From NCBI GenBank assembly GCA_034932485.1, contig JAYFOQ010000016.1, positions 18,959 through 82,958 of the forward strand: a DNA stretch of 64,000 nt, written 5' to 3'. The position numbers were made by a program, and so were the translations under genes. The notes under the pieces were generated by a model that worked only from the letters and a program-made list of their open reading frames with translations, was not told where the DNA came from and searched no databases. Below, piece after piece: positions 25,944 to 35,420 of this stretch (its first letter is position 1; every line of letters begins with the position of its first letter). This stretch comes from Gordonibacter sp034932485 (GTDB lineage Bacteria; Actinomycetota; Coriobacteriia; Coriobacteriales; Eggerthellaceae).

Positions 25944-26389
25944 GGTGTCTCCTTGTTTGCTAACGCGGCGCAGAGAATGTTACGTGAGTGTTCTGAAAAC
26001 AGTGGAATATAAGTTTAGCATCATGTTGTTGGTTAAAACGTGCCCCAGTTCGAGTGTTGCTCTGTACCTAGCCTCCCTTGTTCTCTCTTTATGTGGGGTT
26101 GAATATCAGTTGTGTAAAATCACCCAAAAACACTAGATTGTCTATAGCAGCTTCAGGGTTTTTATGGTAATTGGGATGAAAGCATAGAAGCGAATTGCTT
26201 GACTTTGCCAAAAAAACTTTGCTATGAGGGATAGATAACGAGTGGCGAAAAGAGTTCTTCTTATCTAAAAAGGGTACCGATTATGCGTTGACCTGCTAAC
26301 TATGAGCGTTTCTAGAATTATTCATTACTGAGCGCTTCCATGCAAATTGCTCGTAAATTTGCGTTCAGAAAATCTTGCATTAATTGCCC
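25944..26389. other. Intergenic region upstream of the acyl-CoA locus
   Basis: AT-rich stretch between the divergent CAT-like and CoA-transferase genes. Apart from the promoter at 26390 I see no gene, RNA motif or clear hairpin. The length suggests further regulatory sites. Confidence 0.5.
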
Positions 26390-26420
26390 TTGACCCTCAA
26401 GTTTCTTGGGGGTTTATCTT
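26390..26420 (+). promoter_or_regulatory. MerR-type promoter P1 of the acyl-CoA locus
   Basis: -35 TTGACC (26390-26395) and -10 TATCTT (26415-26420) are separated by 19 bp, the stretched spacing typical of MerR-activated promoters. The spacer holds an almost perfect dyad, ACCCTCAAG-TTT-CTTGGGGGT. A matching element occurs at 32404, and a MerR gene lies at the end of the locus (37141). Confidence 0.8.
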
Positions 26421-26491
26421 CGTAGTGAGCTCGACGTCGGCTTACATGATCCGCATTGTGGATGAGACAGAAGAATCAGAAAGGGGCACGC

Positions 26492-27724
26492 ATGTGGCAT
26501 AACGAAGCGCTGCCAGAATTCGGAGTCTTGTCGGGGCTGAGGGTTGTTCATGCCTCGTCATCTCTTGCCGGACCTCTGGGCCCGACCATTTTTTCAGAAT
26601 ATGGTGCCGATGTCGTTTGGATTGAGAATGCTCAGGCACCCGACTACACGCGTACATTGCATAATATCCAGCCGGAATCCGAGCGTCGCAACCAGCGTGC
26701 TATGGGCGTCAAGCTTAAATCTCCCGAGGGAAGGCAGATTGTTCTTGATCTCATTAAAGACGCTGATGTGTTCATTGAGTCGTCAAAAGGGGGCCAGTTC
26801 GATCGTCTTGATCTGTCTGATGAGACGTTGTGGGAAGTGAACCCCAAATTGGTTATCGCACATATTTCTGGCTATGGGCAAACGGGGTTGCCTGAATATG
26901 TGAACCGTGGCGGATTTGATGCAACAGCTCAGGCATTCTCTGGGTATATGTGGGAAAACACCAATGGTGGCGCAACGGCTCCGTATGCGGTAGGCCCGTA
27001 TGTAGCAGACTACATTACCGCGCTGTGGACGGCGTTGGCGGTGCTCGCTGCGGTACGTAAGGCTGACGAAACGGGAGAAGGAGACAGCCTCGATATTGCT
27101 CAATATGAGCTTATGATGCGCGCATCTATCTTCTCGGTTGATTATTTTACGTTCCACAAAGAGTTCCCGAAGGCAGGCGAGAAGTCTATGATCGCCGGTT
27201 GGGGTGGGTTTCCCTGCAAAGACGGAAAACATCTGTACTGCTGCTTCACGGGTGCCGGTGTTCTGGAGCGTGTATGTAAGCTGCTCGGAATGGAATACGG
27301 CTCAGACTTGTTTCCTGCGGGGGCAAGTTTGTACAACATTGCGTCTGAGTCGGGTATTGCGTTCGAAAAAGCTGTATCAGCGTGGTTGCTTGAGCGTACG
27401 TGTGACGAAGCCGAACAGGAGATGCTCGCTGCTGGACTCCCGGTGTCGAAGATTAATAGCTGGGAAGATGTCGAGAATAACCCGCATGTGCAGGCGCGCC
27501 ACGTCATCGAAGAATGGGAAACGGTCAAAGGTACCAAGATTCGAGCCGTTGGTCCTCTGCCGAAATTCAAAAAACATCCTGGTCGTATATGGCGCGCGGC
27601 ACCAAGCTTTGGTGAGAATAATGAGGAAATTCTCGGCGAGCTTGGCTATAACGAAGAGCGTATTGCCGAGCTTTATGACAAGGGGGTTATTAATAAGGAC
27701 TTCGATTTGAAGCTTTCGCGCTAG
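26492..27724 (+). CDS. CaiB/BaiF-family CoA-transferase
   Basis: 410-aa family III CoA-transferase that moves CoA between acyl-CoA product and incoming acid. Recognised by LRVVHASSSLAGPLGPTIFSEYGADVVWIEN near the N-terminus, the RNQRAMGVKLKSPEGR segment and the central GGFDATAQAFSGYM stretch with the catalytic-Asp region following. I start at ATG 26492 (GAAAGGGG upstream). First gene after promoter P1. With the ligase, acyl-CoA dehydrogenase and FixABCX genes it resembles the carnitine caiBCA-fix system, but the substrate is not identified. Confidence 0.88.
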   Translation: MWHNEALPEFGVLSGLRVVHASSSLAGPLGPTIFSEYGADVVWIENAQAPDYTRTLHNIQPESERRNQRAMGVKLKSPEGRQIVLDLIKDADVFIESSKGGQFDRLDLSDETLWEVNPKLVIAHISGYGQTGLPEYVNRGGFDATAQAFSGYMWENTNGGATAPYAVGPYVADYITALWTALAVLAAVRKADETGEGDSLDIAQYELMMRASIFSVDYFTFHKEFPKAGEKSMIAGWGGFPCKDGKHLYCCFTGAGVLERVCKLLGMEYGSDLFPAGASLYNIASESGIAFEKAVSAWLLERTCDEAEQEMLAAGLPVSKINSWEDVENNPHVQARHVIEEWETVKGTKIRAVGPLPKFKKHPGRIWRAAPSFGENNEEILGELGYNEERIAELYDKGVINKDFDLKLSR

Positions 27725-27889
27725 CGGGTTGGGTCGCGCCGCACGCAGGTCGCTTCTTTTTGAAGCGTGTTGTGCGGATGTGCTTCGCTCCGGGGTCACA
27801 AAACTTAAGGGATGGGTTCCATGTGGCTTCGCTTGGCAAAGAAACAACTGGCCAACCGGTCTTTTGACCGATCTACGTAAGGGGTATCA

Positions 27890-29167
27890 ATGGCTGAATC
27901 AACTAAGAAATTTCATTATGGCTGGATAGTCATGGTGGCGGCATGTCTCATCATGTTCATGCCATGCTGCTTCACCTTTAATGCTGCATCGGTGTTTTAT
28001 AGCTCTGTAGCAGAGGCTATGAATGTGGGCACCGGGCAGGTGGGTTTGTATATGTCAATTGTGTATTTGACTATGTTCGTGGCTTTGTTATTCATGGGTA
28101 AATTGTTTGATAAGAAGGACGCACGTATTGTGCTTACGTTTTCAGTTGTGTGTATTGCGCTTGCGTTCTTTATCATGTCAATAACGCCTGTCATTTATGG
28201 CTTTTATGGAGCTGGCATTTTGCTCGGGTTGGGCAACGCGGTAGTTCTGTATCTCATGATTCCTGTTCTGGTGGGTCGATGGTTTAAGAAAAACGTTGGT
28301 TTGCTTATTGGTGTAGGTATGGCTATGACTGGTATTGGTGGCATGCTTTGGAGCCCAGTAGCTACATCCATCATTCTTTCGAATGGGTATCAGACTGCTT
28401 ATCTCATGTACGCCATTCTGTCTGCGGTTATTGGCATTCCGTGTGCGTTATTCATCATCCGTAGCCGCCCAAGCGACAAGGGGCTCGAACCATTTGGCTA
28501 TGATGCGGCTGCCGAGGCCGCAGCGAGCAAGGCTGCGGCCTCGACGGTTGTTGAAGGCGTTTCGGTGCAGGTCGCTCGCAAGCAACCCGGTGCTCTTATT
28601 CTCGTGGCGCTGTATGCTGGTCTTGTTAATCTAGGTCTGACCATGAACTTTTATCTACCTACGTACGTCAAGACCCTCACTATCTTTGGTGGGGAAGCTG
28701 AGGCTGCCATGGTAGGTGCAACACTTGCTTCAGTTGTTATGTTCGGTTCACTTGTTGGCAAAGTTGTACTCGGGTGGACCAACGATCGCAGCGTTCCTGG
28801 CTCCGTTATCTTTGGCTTGCTTTCTGGCATTATCGGCCTGCTGTTGGTGTTATTTGGCGCGAATGTCTCGGTGTATGCAGTCTATGTAGGCGGTGCCTTA
28901 TTCGGTGTGTTCTTCGCGTCGGCTACTACCACCACGCCGCAGCTTACGCGTAAGGTGTTTGGTAATAAGGATTATTCGCAGATCTACTCCTATGTAACGG
29001 CTGTGTGTGCTCTTCTGGCCGCATTTGGATCTGCCATCTGGGGATTCATTTACGACTTCACCGGTTCTTTCTTTGCGACGTTTGCCATCGATATGACGTT
29101 TATGGCAGTTTGCTTCGTGCTTGCTTTCGCAGGTATGGCTGTTGGAAAGAAGCTCCCCCGCGCTTAA
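27890..29167 (+). CDS. MFS transporter, OxlT-like (first of two)
   Basis: 425 aa, 12 predicted membrane helices in two halves with a central loop around residues 195-230. Opening KKFHYGWIVMVAACLIMF and the GIGGMLWSPV helix 5 region are typical of the oxalate/formate antiporter-like MFS group. It sits between CoA-transferase and ligase genes, so it probably imports the acid used by this pathway or exports its reduced product. No BCCT carrier (CaiT) is present. Confidence 0.88.
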   Translation: MAESTKKFHYGWIVMVAACLIMFMPCCFTFNAASVFYSSVAEAMNVGTGQVGLYMSIVYLTMFVALLFMGKLFDKKDARIVLTFSVVCIALAFFIMSITPVIYGFYGAGILLGLGNAVVLYLMIPVLVGRWFKKNVGLLIGVGMAMTGIGGMLWSPVATSIILSNGYQTAYLMYAILSAVIGIPCALFIIRSRPSDKGLEPFGYDAAAEAAASKAAASTVVEGVSVQVARKQPGALILVALYAGLVNLGLTMNFYLPTYVKTLTIFGGEAEAAMVGATLASVVMFGSLVGKVVLGWTNDRSVPGSVIFGLLSGIIGLLLVLFGANVSVYAVYVGGALFGVFFASATTTTPQLTRKVFGNKDYSQIYSYVTAVCALLAAFGSAIWGFIYDFTGSFFATFAIDMTFMAVCFVLAFAGMAVGKKLPRA

Positions 29168-29176
29168 TCTGGCTTT

Positions 29177-29215
29177 TTACCGCCGCAGTTTCAAAATAGG
29201 TTTCTGCGGCGGTAA
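29177..29215 (+). repeat. Intercistronic hairpin between the two MFS genes
   Basis: TTACCGCCGCAG (29177-29188) pairs perfectly with CTGCGGCGGTAA (29204-29215). There is only a weak T tail, so it may be a partial terminator or an mRNA-stabilising hairpin. Confidence 0.6.
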
Positions 29216-29298
29216 TTTGGCGGGGCAACTCCTGCCCGCAGCGCGTGGAGGATAGGTATCTCTGTTCTCCTTGAGTTGACATATTTGGAGGAGTTAAC

Positions 29299-30615
29299 AT
29301 GAAGAATAAGAAAAAAAACCGCTTTCACTACGGATTTCTCGTTTTCTTCTCATGCTGCGCCATTTGCTTTTCATCGGTCACGCTTTCGTTTAATACGGCG
29401 GGGATCTTTTATGCTCCGGCAAGTGCGGAGCTGGGTATTGGTGCCGGGCTGTTCGGTACGTATATGACAGTGCAGTATGCTTGTATGAGCGTTGCCATGA
29501 TTTTTGGCGGTAAGGTACTTCACCGTTTTAACGCGCGCATTGTGCTGACGGTTTGCGTTCTTATGGTCTCGGCGGGGCTTCTAGGAATGTCCACGTTCAC
29601 TGGTTTGTGGCAATTCTATCTTTCGGGCGCAGTGATTGGCGTAGCAAATTCTATCTTGCTGTACCTTATGGTTCCTACTATGATTGATCGCTGGTTTAAA
29701 GAGCGCGTTGGCTTCTTTGTTGGAGCCGCCCTGTGTTTTACGGGCATCGGCGCAATCATCTTTAACCCTATTGGTGGCCTTATTATCAGCAGCTTTGGAT
29801 GGAGAGCGGGATATTTGGCTTTTGGCCTTATCTCTTTGTTGATAGGGCTTCCCTGTGCGGCCTTTTTGGTGAGAAATTCCCCGAAAGATCTAGGTCTTCT
29901 TCGCTTTGGTGAAAAAGAAAACGAAAAATCTTTAGGTAAGGCCCCTATGATTATCGAGGGCGCTCCCTATAAACAAGCGCTTCGGTCACCCGCTTTGTAT
30001 TTGGTGGCACTCTATGCGGGCGTAATGGATGTGGGCATAACGCTTAATTACTATTTGCCCTCCTATGTGAATTCGCTCGGTTATTCAATTTTGGCGGTTT
30101 CAAGCGTTGCTTCCGCCGTCATGGTGGGTCAGCTCGTAGGTAAGCTTTTGCTGGGATACATTAACGACAAAAGTCCCAAGGCGGGAGTTACTACTGCGGT
30201 TACCTGTGGTATAGCGGGCATCGGCATTATGACGTTTTTTGGTGGGTTTGGTCTTATTGCTCTGTATGTGGGGGCAGTGTTGTTCGGGGTGTTCTTTGCG
30301 GGTACGACGGTTACTACTTCGCTTATGACTCGCGGGATATTTGGAAGTCGAGATTTTAGCAGAATATTTTCGATTGTCGCCATGGTGGCTTGTTTTTGCT
30401 CGGCATTCAGCTCTGCCATATGGGGAGCATTAATCGACAAAACAGAGGGCTACTACGTGACCTTGGTAGTGGGAATGCTGGTAATGCTCGTGGCGTACGT
30501 TATTGGGTTTGCAGCGTTTCGTTTGGGTAAGAAAATTGAGTGGGCTGAGGCAGACCATAGTACTGAAGGGTTGCGAGGCTCCGCTGGCATTTTACTTGAC
30601 GATGTTCGCCTCTGA
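29299..30615 (+). CDS. MFS transporter, OxlT-like (second of two)
   Basis: 438 aa with 12 membrane helices; the same subfamily as the preceding gene (both open with FHYG and share the GIGxxxxxP helix and LYAGxxDxG motif) but clearly diverged. GGAGGAG stands before ATG 29299. Two related carriers in one catabolic operon suggest separate substrate uptake and product release, or two related substrates. Confidence 0.87.
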   Translation: MKNKKKNRFHYGFLVFFSCCAICFSSVTLSFNTAGIFYAPASAELGIGAGLFGTYMTVQYACMSVAMIFGGKVLHRFNARIVLTVCVLMVSAGLLGMSTFTGLWQFYLSGAVIGVANSILLYLMVPTMIDRWFKERVGFFVGAALCFTGIGAIIFNPIGGLIISSFGWRAGYLAFGLISLLIGLPCAAFLVRNSPKDLGLLRFGEKENEKSLGKAPMIIEGAPYKQALRSPALYLVALYAGVMDVGITLNYYLPSYVNSLGYSILAVSSVASAVMVGQLVGKLLLGYINDKSPKAGVTTAVTCGIAGIGIMTFFGGFGLIALYVGAVLFGVFFAGTTVTTSLMTRGIFGSRDFSRIFSIVAMVACFCSAFSSAIWGALIDKTEGYYVTLVVGMLVMLVAYVIGFAAFRLGKKIEWAEADHSTEGLRGSAGILLDDVRL

Positions 30616-30640
30616 TCTGGTGATAAGGCTGTGATAGAAC

Positions 30641-32395
30641 GTGTACTCCGAAAAACCTGAAAGTATGGATGAAGCTGCGCTGGTCTATGGTGAGTTGTGG
30701 GAAGGGGCATATGACGAAGATGTATTGCGTACTTTTGAGGGAACTCGTGCCACCATCAAGGAAACCATGCTTGGTCACTTGGAAGGTGAGAATGCAGATC
30801 GGCCTCTCATTTATTTCGAGGATGTGGTTATCACTCGGCGGCAAGCAGATAGTGCTGCCTGCAGATTGGGCAATGGGTTGTTAGGGCTAGGTGTCAACAG
30901 GGGCGACAGGGTGGGCATTGTGGCCTCCAATCGGCCTGAGACGGTATTATCTTTCATGGCTTGCTACAAAAGCGGTTTTGTAGCAGCGGCCTATAATCAG
31001 CGTTGTACGTCTTGTGAGATAGAGCGTGCTCTTGCCAACGTAGGAGCTACCGCGCTCATTATCGAAGAAGATACATTGGCAAAGCTTATGTCTGTTTTGC
31101 AAGGGGATGCGCTCCCTGCTCTCAAAGTTGTGGTGGTACTTGAGGCCAGTGATTGCTGTTGTAGGGCCGATTCTTGGAGCGAAGGCATCCCTCCCGTATC
31201 TTCACGGAGCGAAGTGTGTCTTCCTAAAGAGATTCCAGCGAGGTTGGTTCAAAGCGACTTCACTTCGCTGCTGCGTAAGTCCAGTGTTACCGAGCCTTGC
31301 GTGAATGTGACGGGGGAAGATGCGGCAATTATCCTGTTTACCGGCGGCACAACGGGCATCAGTAAGGCGTGTTGCCAAACGCATGGGCGGATGGTTCTCG
31401 AACTGGAAGCAATGCATCACTGGGTTCGCTCGTCTTTAGAATCTGGACCAGCGAACATTTTAGTTTGTATGCCTATGACTCACATCATGGGTATTAACTA
31501 TGGGGTGCACTGGCAGTTGGTGAACGGCGGGAGCGTTGTTATCGCATCGGGTAATAAGCCCCAGGATATTAAAATGGCTTTCGAACGTTATCGCCCTTCC
31601 GTCTGGGCTACGCTGCCTACGCTGCTTCATTCAATCGCTTCTGATGAAGATATTGCGCAAACGCCCTATGCGAATCTCGATCTCGTAATCTTTGGCGGTT
31701 CATTTATCAGTAAAAATTTGCTCGATGATCTTATTGCTAAGACTCGCGCGCGGTTCGTCGAAAGTTACGGCATGTCTGAGAGTTTTGGATTCGTAACGTG
31801 TAATCCGGTAAGGTCGATGGGAAAAGTTGGTAGCATTGGCATTCCTTTGAGCAACACCGACGTATTGGTGGTAGATGCACAGCAAGGCATACGTCCCTTG
31901 GCTCCGGGTGAGCGTGGAGAGATCGTTTTTCGTGGGCCTCAAATTATCCAAGAATACTGGAATAACTCTGCCGAAACTAAGATTGCCCTGCGTAACGGAT
32001 GGCTTTATAGCGGTGATATTGGGTACATGGATCAAGAGGGCTTCTTCTACTTGGTCGACCGGAAAAAGGACACCATAGTCGTAAGTGGCTTTAATGTTTT
32101 CCCCAACGAAATAGATGAAACACTGCTCACTTATCCCGACGTTATGGATGCATGTACTGTTGGCGTTCCTGATGAGCATTCAGGCGAACGCCCCAAATCA
32201 TTCATTGTGATGAAAAACGGGACACAGTTGGACAAAAGTAACCTGATCGCCCATTGCCGAGAGCGCCTTGTGGCCTATAAAGTCCCCAAATATTTTGAGG
32301 TAGTTGAGGAAATACCTAAAACAAAAGCTCGAAAGCCCGATCGTGCATTTTTACGTCGGATTGAGCTGCAGAAAAAAGAGCTAGAAACCGTATAA
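30641..32395 (+). CDS. AMP-forming acyl-CoA ligase (CaiC-like)
   Basis: 584 aa, ANL superfamily. Visible motifs: P-loop FTGGTTGISKACCQTH (near 230), ESYGMSESFGF, the A8 hinge YSGDIGYMDQEGFFYLVDRKKD, and the C-terminal domain with catalytic Lys in PKTKARKPDR. It activates a carboxylic acid with ATP and CoA to prime the pathway, after which the CoA-transferase can recycle CoA. Position and family resemble carnitine-CoA ligase CaiC, but sequence alone does not give the substrate. The GTG start at 30641 is uncertain; an ATG at 30665 is the alternative. Confidence 0.88.
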   Translation: MYSEKPESMDEAALVYGELWEGAYDEDVLRTFEGTRATIKETMLGHLEGENADRPLIYFEDVVITRRQADSAACRLGNGLLGLGVNRGDRVGIVASNRPETVLSFMACYKSGFVAAAYNQRCTSCEIERALANVGATALIIEEDTLAKLMSVLQGDALPALKVVVVLEASDCCCRADSWSEGIPPVSSRSEVCLPKEIPARLVQSDFTSLLRKSSVTEPCVNVTGEDAAIILFTGGTTGISKACCQTHGRMVLELEAMHHWVRSSLESGPANILVCMPMTHIMGINYGVHWQLVNGGSVVIASGNKPQDIKMAFERYRPSVWATLPTLLHSIASDEDIAQTPYANLDLVIFGGSFISKNLLDDLIAKTRARFVESYGMSESFGFVTCNPVRSMGKVGSIGIPLSNTDVLVVDAQQGIRPLAPGERGEIVFRGPQIIQEYWNNSAETKIALRNGWLYSGDIGYMDQEGFFYLVDRKKDTIVVSGFNVFPNEIDETLLTYPDVMDACTVGVPDEHSGERPKSFIVMKNGTQLDKSNLIAHCRERLVAYKVPKYFEVVEEIPKTKARKPDRAFLRRIELQKKELETV

Positions 32396-32403
32396 AAACG
32401 CGC

Positions 32404-32434
32404 TTGACTCTCAAGAAACTTCAGGGAATAGCAT
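32404..32434 (+). promoter_or_regulatory. MerR-type promoter P2 of the acyl-CoA locus
   Basis: -35 TTGACT (32404-32409), 19-bp spacer, -10 TAGCAT (32429-32434). The spacer CTCAAG-AAA-CTTCAGGG matches P1 (CTCAAG-TTT-CTTGGGGG). It would drive the acyl-CoA dehydrogenase-fix genes separately from the upstream genes. Confidence 0.78.
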
Positions 32435-32508
32435 GTTTTGCGAGGAACTCATCCCAGCCTCATAAGTAATAGAAAACTAATTAAAAAGCGAACGAATAGG
32501 AGAGCATC

Positions 32509-33669
32509 ATGATAGATTTCAGCATCACTGACGAACAAGAACTTATGCTTGAGAACCTTCGCGAATTTTGTGCACGAGAGTGCACTGAGGAGCGTATTCA
32601 AAAGTGGTACGAGCAGCGCTATATTGACCGCGATGTGTGCAAGGCATATCTCGAGGCCGGTTTTGGCTACATGTTTATTCCTGAAGAATACGGCGGAGTG
32701 TCTTCCGATGCCGTGACGCTTGCCCTGGTAGTGACTGAGCTTATGCGCAGCACGAAGGCCACCATGCCCTTTATGTCTTATGGTCTTGCGATGTTTGACT
32801 TATCCGAATTCGGCACGCCTGAGCTAATCGAAGAGGGCATGCGACTGTATGAGGAAACGGGCGAGCAGTGTTTCTCTCTGGCGCTTTCCGAGCCCTGTGC
32901 CGGCTCTGACAATATGTCCATGCAGACGGTCGCCCATTGGAACGGTGACGGCACCGTTACGCTCAACGGTGTTAAGACGATGGTTAGCCTTGCGGAGACG
33001 GCTCCGTTTATGCTGGTTATTGCTAAGGATGAAGACCCGGCGCGCGAGAATAAAGATATGTCTATGTGGATGTTCCGTACCGACGTACCCGGAATTAAGC
33101 TTTCGCCGCTACATAAGATAGGCCAGGAAATAACCAACTTCTCTGAGGTATATCTAGACAACGTTACCATTCCTGAATCTTGCATGCTTGGTGAGCGTGG
33201 TAAGGGCTTCTTGCAACTTATGAAGAACTTCGAACTTGAGCGCATTATGCTTGCTTCGCATAGCCTGGGTCTTGCAAAGGCTGCTCTTGAAGAAGCTGCT
33301 GCTTATGCTAGCGAGCGTATTGCATTTGGTAAGACCATCGGCAGCTTCCAGCTCATTCAGGAAAAGCTTACCGATATGGAAATTAAGGTCCAGAACATGG
33401 AGCACCTGCTGCTCAAGACAGCCTGGGAGTTTGATAACGATATTTCTATTCGCTTGGATAGTGCGTTAGCGAAGCGTTATATTTCCATGTCTGCAACGGA
33501 GGTGTGCTCTGAAGCTATGCAGATTATGGGAGGTATTGGCTATACTACCGAATCTTGCGTCGGGCGCCTTTGGAAGGATGCGCGCGGTTCGCAATTCGGT
33601 GGTGGCACCGATGAAATTATGGTTCATATCGCCGGTCGCCAGATCGCCAAAAAGTACGCTCGCAACTAA
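32509..33669 (+). CDS. Acyl-CoA dehydrogenase (CaiA-like enoyl-CoA reductase)
   Basis: 386-aa flavoprotein with the usual N-terminal helical, middle beta (LALSEPCAGSDN) and C-terminal helical domains (ELERIMLASHSLGLAKAALE, QIMGGIGYTTESCVGRLWKDARG). Next to dedicated FixABCX genes and without an enoyl-CoA hydratase gene, it more probably works as an enoyl-CoA reductase, as CaiA does with crotonobetainyl-CoA, using electrons from FixAB. First gene behind promoter P2. Confidence 0.88.
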   Translation: MIDFSITDEQELMLENLREFCARECTEERIQKWYEQRYIDRDVCKAYLEAGFGYMFIPEEYGGVSSDAVTLALVVTELMRSTKATMPFMSYGLAMFDLSEFGTPELIEEGMRLYEETGEQCFSLALSEPCAGSDNMSMQTVAHWNGDGTVTLNGVKTMVSLAETAPFMLVIAKDEDPARENKDMSMWMFRTDVPGIKLSPLHKIGQEITNFSEVYLDNVTIPESCMLGERGKGFLQLMKNFELERIMLASHSLGLAKAALEEAAAYASERIAFGKTIGSFQLIQEKLTDMEIKVQNMEHLLLKTAWEFDNDISIRLDSALAKRYISMSATEVCSEAMQIMGGIGYTTESCVGRLWKDARGSQFGGGTDEIMVHIAGRQIAKKYARN

Positions 33670-33680
33670 GGAGGCTGCAC

Positions 33681-34448
33681 ATGAATATTATCGTTGCGGT
33701 TAAAGTGGTTCCCGATGACCAAGATATTCGGGTTAACGCTGATCGTACCTTGGATTATTCGAGCGCTCGCCCTGTTGTGAGCACGTATGATTTGAATGCC
33801 ATTGAGGCGGCGGCGCTTGTTGCTAAAGAGCAAGACGCCCAACTTTCAGCCATTGCCATTGGTGATGCTTCGATTGCTGACAGCAAAGTTTCAAAGAATA
33901 TTCTTGCGCGCGGTGTAGACGAGTACGTTGTTGGCGTTGATGAGGGATTCGCCAGCTTGGACGCGCGTGCTACGGCGAAAGCCTTGGCTGGAGTTATTAA
34001 GAAAGTCGAAAGTTGCGATCTTGTTGTATGTGGCGATGGTTCGGCAGACATCTACGCTCAGCAAGTGGACGTGCAGCTGGCTGTTGAAATGGGCGTTCCG
34101 GTAGTTACCTCTGTGAGCGCAATCTCGTTCGAGAGCGGCAAGCTTGTTGTTGAGCGCACGCTGGAATCAGAGCGAGAGGTTGTGGAAGTATCTCTACCTG
34201 CTGTTATATCAGTGGTTCCTGACATCGCCTTGCCACGCATTTGTGGCATGAAAGACATTCTTGCTGCTGGCAAGAAGCCTGTCGTCAAATACTCAGCAGC
34301 CGACTTGAATGTTGAGATAACCGGCTCTGTCGAGGTGAATAACGTTCTCGCGCCTGAGCCTTTGCCGCGCAAGAAGGAGATATTCGATGCGGCTGACGAA
34401 GCGGGCGTAGAGCAGTTTGTTGAAGCCATTCTCGAGTCGATACGATAG
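33681..34448 (+). CDS. fixA: Electron-transfer flavoprotein beta subunit (FixA)
   Basis: 255 aa, ETF beta fold. Opens with MNIIVAVKVVPDDQDIRV and contains the nucleotide-binding VVCGDGSADIYAQQVDVQLA segment. Eleven bases after the dehydrogenase gene and 11 before fixB. Together with FixBCX it should pass electrons to the acyl-CoA reductase; FixABCX complexes can bifurcate electrons between quinone/acyl-CoA and ferredoxin. Confidence 0.92.
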   Translation: MNIIVAVKVVPDDQDIRVNADRTLDYSSARPVVSTYDLNAIEAAALVAKEQDAQLSAIAIGDASIADSKVSKNILARGVDEYVVGVDEGFASLDARATAKALAGVIKKVESCDLVVCGDGSADIYAQQVDVQLAVEMGVPVVTSVSAISFESGKLVVERTLESEREVVEVSLPAVISVVPDIALPRICGMKDILAAGKKPVVKYSAADLNVEITGSVEVNNVLAPEPLPRKKEIFDAADEAGVEQFVEAILESIR

Positions 34449-34459
34449 GGGGTTACACT

Positions 34460-35350
34460 ATGGTTTTTGTTATTGCTGAGTCAGAAAAAGGAGCACGTGA
34501 CCTGTGCGCTGGCGCTCGGACGTTCGACGGCGAGGTTGCTCTCGTGTCGCTGAATGAGGGCAGCGTTTATACCGGTATTGCAGATATCGTGTACCGCATT
34601 GATGTTCCGACAGATGCGATGGTCGAAGATGCCACGGCTACTGTTGAGGCGCTTATCAAGGAGAAAAATCCTCACATCGTGCTTGTGGAGCCAACGCGTC
34701 GTATGAAGGTGATTGCGGGTAAGCTTGCTTCAGCGTTCAAGACAAGCGTTGTTACTGATGTTGTTTCGTTTGAGGGCGACGTGGCGAAGAGTTTGTATTT
34801 TGGTGGAATCGCCGCACGTGATCAGAGGTGTTTGGGTGAAGTGGCTTTCTACACCTGTACGGCCGCTCCGTTTGGCGATGTGGAAGCATCGGGTAGCGAC
34901 GTGGTTGAACAGGTCGCTTTTGTGCCTGAAGACTCTGGTGTAGTTTTGCGTTCCCGCGAGGAGCTGCCTGCCTCCGACGTAAATTTGACTGCCGCGAAGC
35001 GTATTGTGGCTGCAGGACGTGGTTTTGCCGCTGAAGAAGATTTGCAGATGGCACGTGACTTTGCCGCTGCTATTGGTGGTGAACTGGGATGTACGCGACC
35101 TCTTACCGAGGCGGAGGACTGGATGCCGCGTGAGGCGTATATAGGTATTTCTGGCCTCATGCTCAACCCTGAGGTGTACGTGGGGATTGGTGTTTCGGGT
35201 CAGATGCAACATATGGTGGGAATCAACGGAGCAAAGCTTGTTTTCGCCATCAACAAGGATAAGAACGCTCCTATCTTCAATCAGGCTGACTATGGTCTCG
35301 TGGGTGATCTCAACGCAGTTCTGCCGATTATCAATGAAAAACTGAACTAA
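34460..35350 (+). CDS. fixB: Electron-transfer flavoprotein alpha subunit (FixB)
   Basis: 296 aa. The C-terminal FAD domain shows GCTRPLTEAEDWMPREAYIGISGLML, YVGIGVSGQMQHMVG and AINKDKNAPIFNQADYGLVGD, the ETF-alpha signature. Partner of FixA. A strong hairpin follows and may reduce or stabilise transcript towards fixCX. Confidence 0.94.
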   Translation: MVFVIAESEKGARDLCAGARTFDGEVALVSLNEGSVYTGIADIVYRIDVPTDAMVEDATATVEALIKEKNPHIVLVEPTRRMKVIAGKLASAFKTSVVTDVVSFEGDVAKSLYFGGIAARDQRCLGEVAFYTCTAAPFGDVEASGSDVVEQVAFVPEDSGVVLRSREELPASDVNLTAAKRIVAAGRGFAAEEDLQMARDFAAAIGGELGCTRPLTEAEDWMPREAYIGISGLMLNPEVYVGIGVSGQMQHMVGINGAKLVFAINKDKNAPIFNQADYGLVGDLNAVLPIINEKLN

Positions 35351-35371
35351 ACAGCAGGGCTTTCACAAAAA

Positions 35372-35400
35372 ATGGGGGCACTTTACGAAAGTGCCCCCAT
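35372..35400 (+). repeat. Strong hairpin between fixB and fixC
   Basis: Perfect 13-bp arms ATGGGGGCACTTT (35372-35384) and AAAGTGCCCCCAT (35388-35400) around a 3-nt loop. No T run follows. An mRNA-processing, stabilising or attenuating hairpin is likely. Confidence 0.7.
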
Positions 35401-35420
35401 GACAAGAAAGGAGCGAAGCT

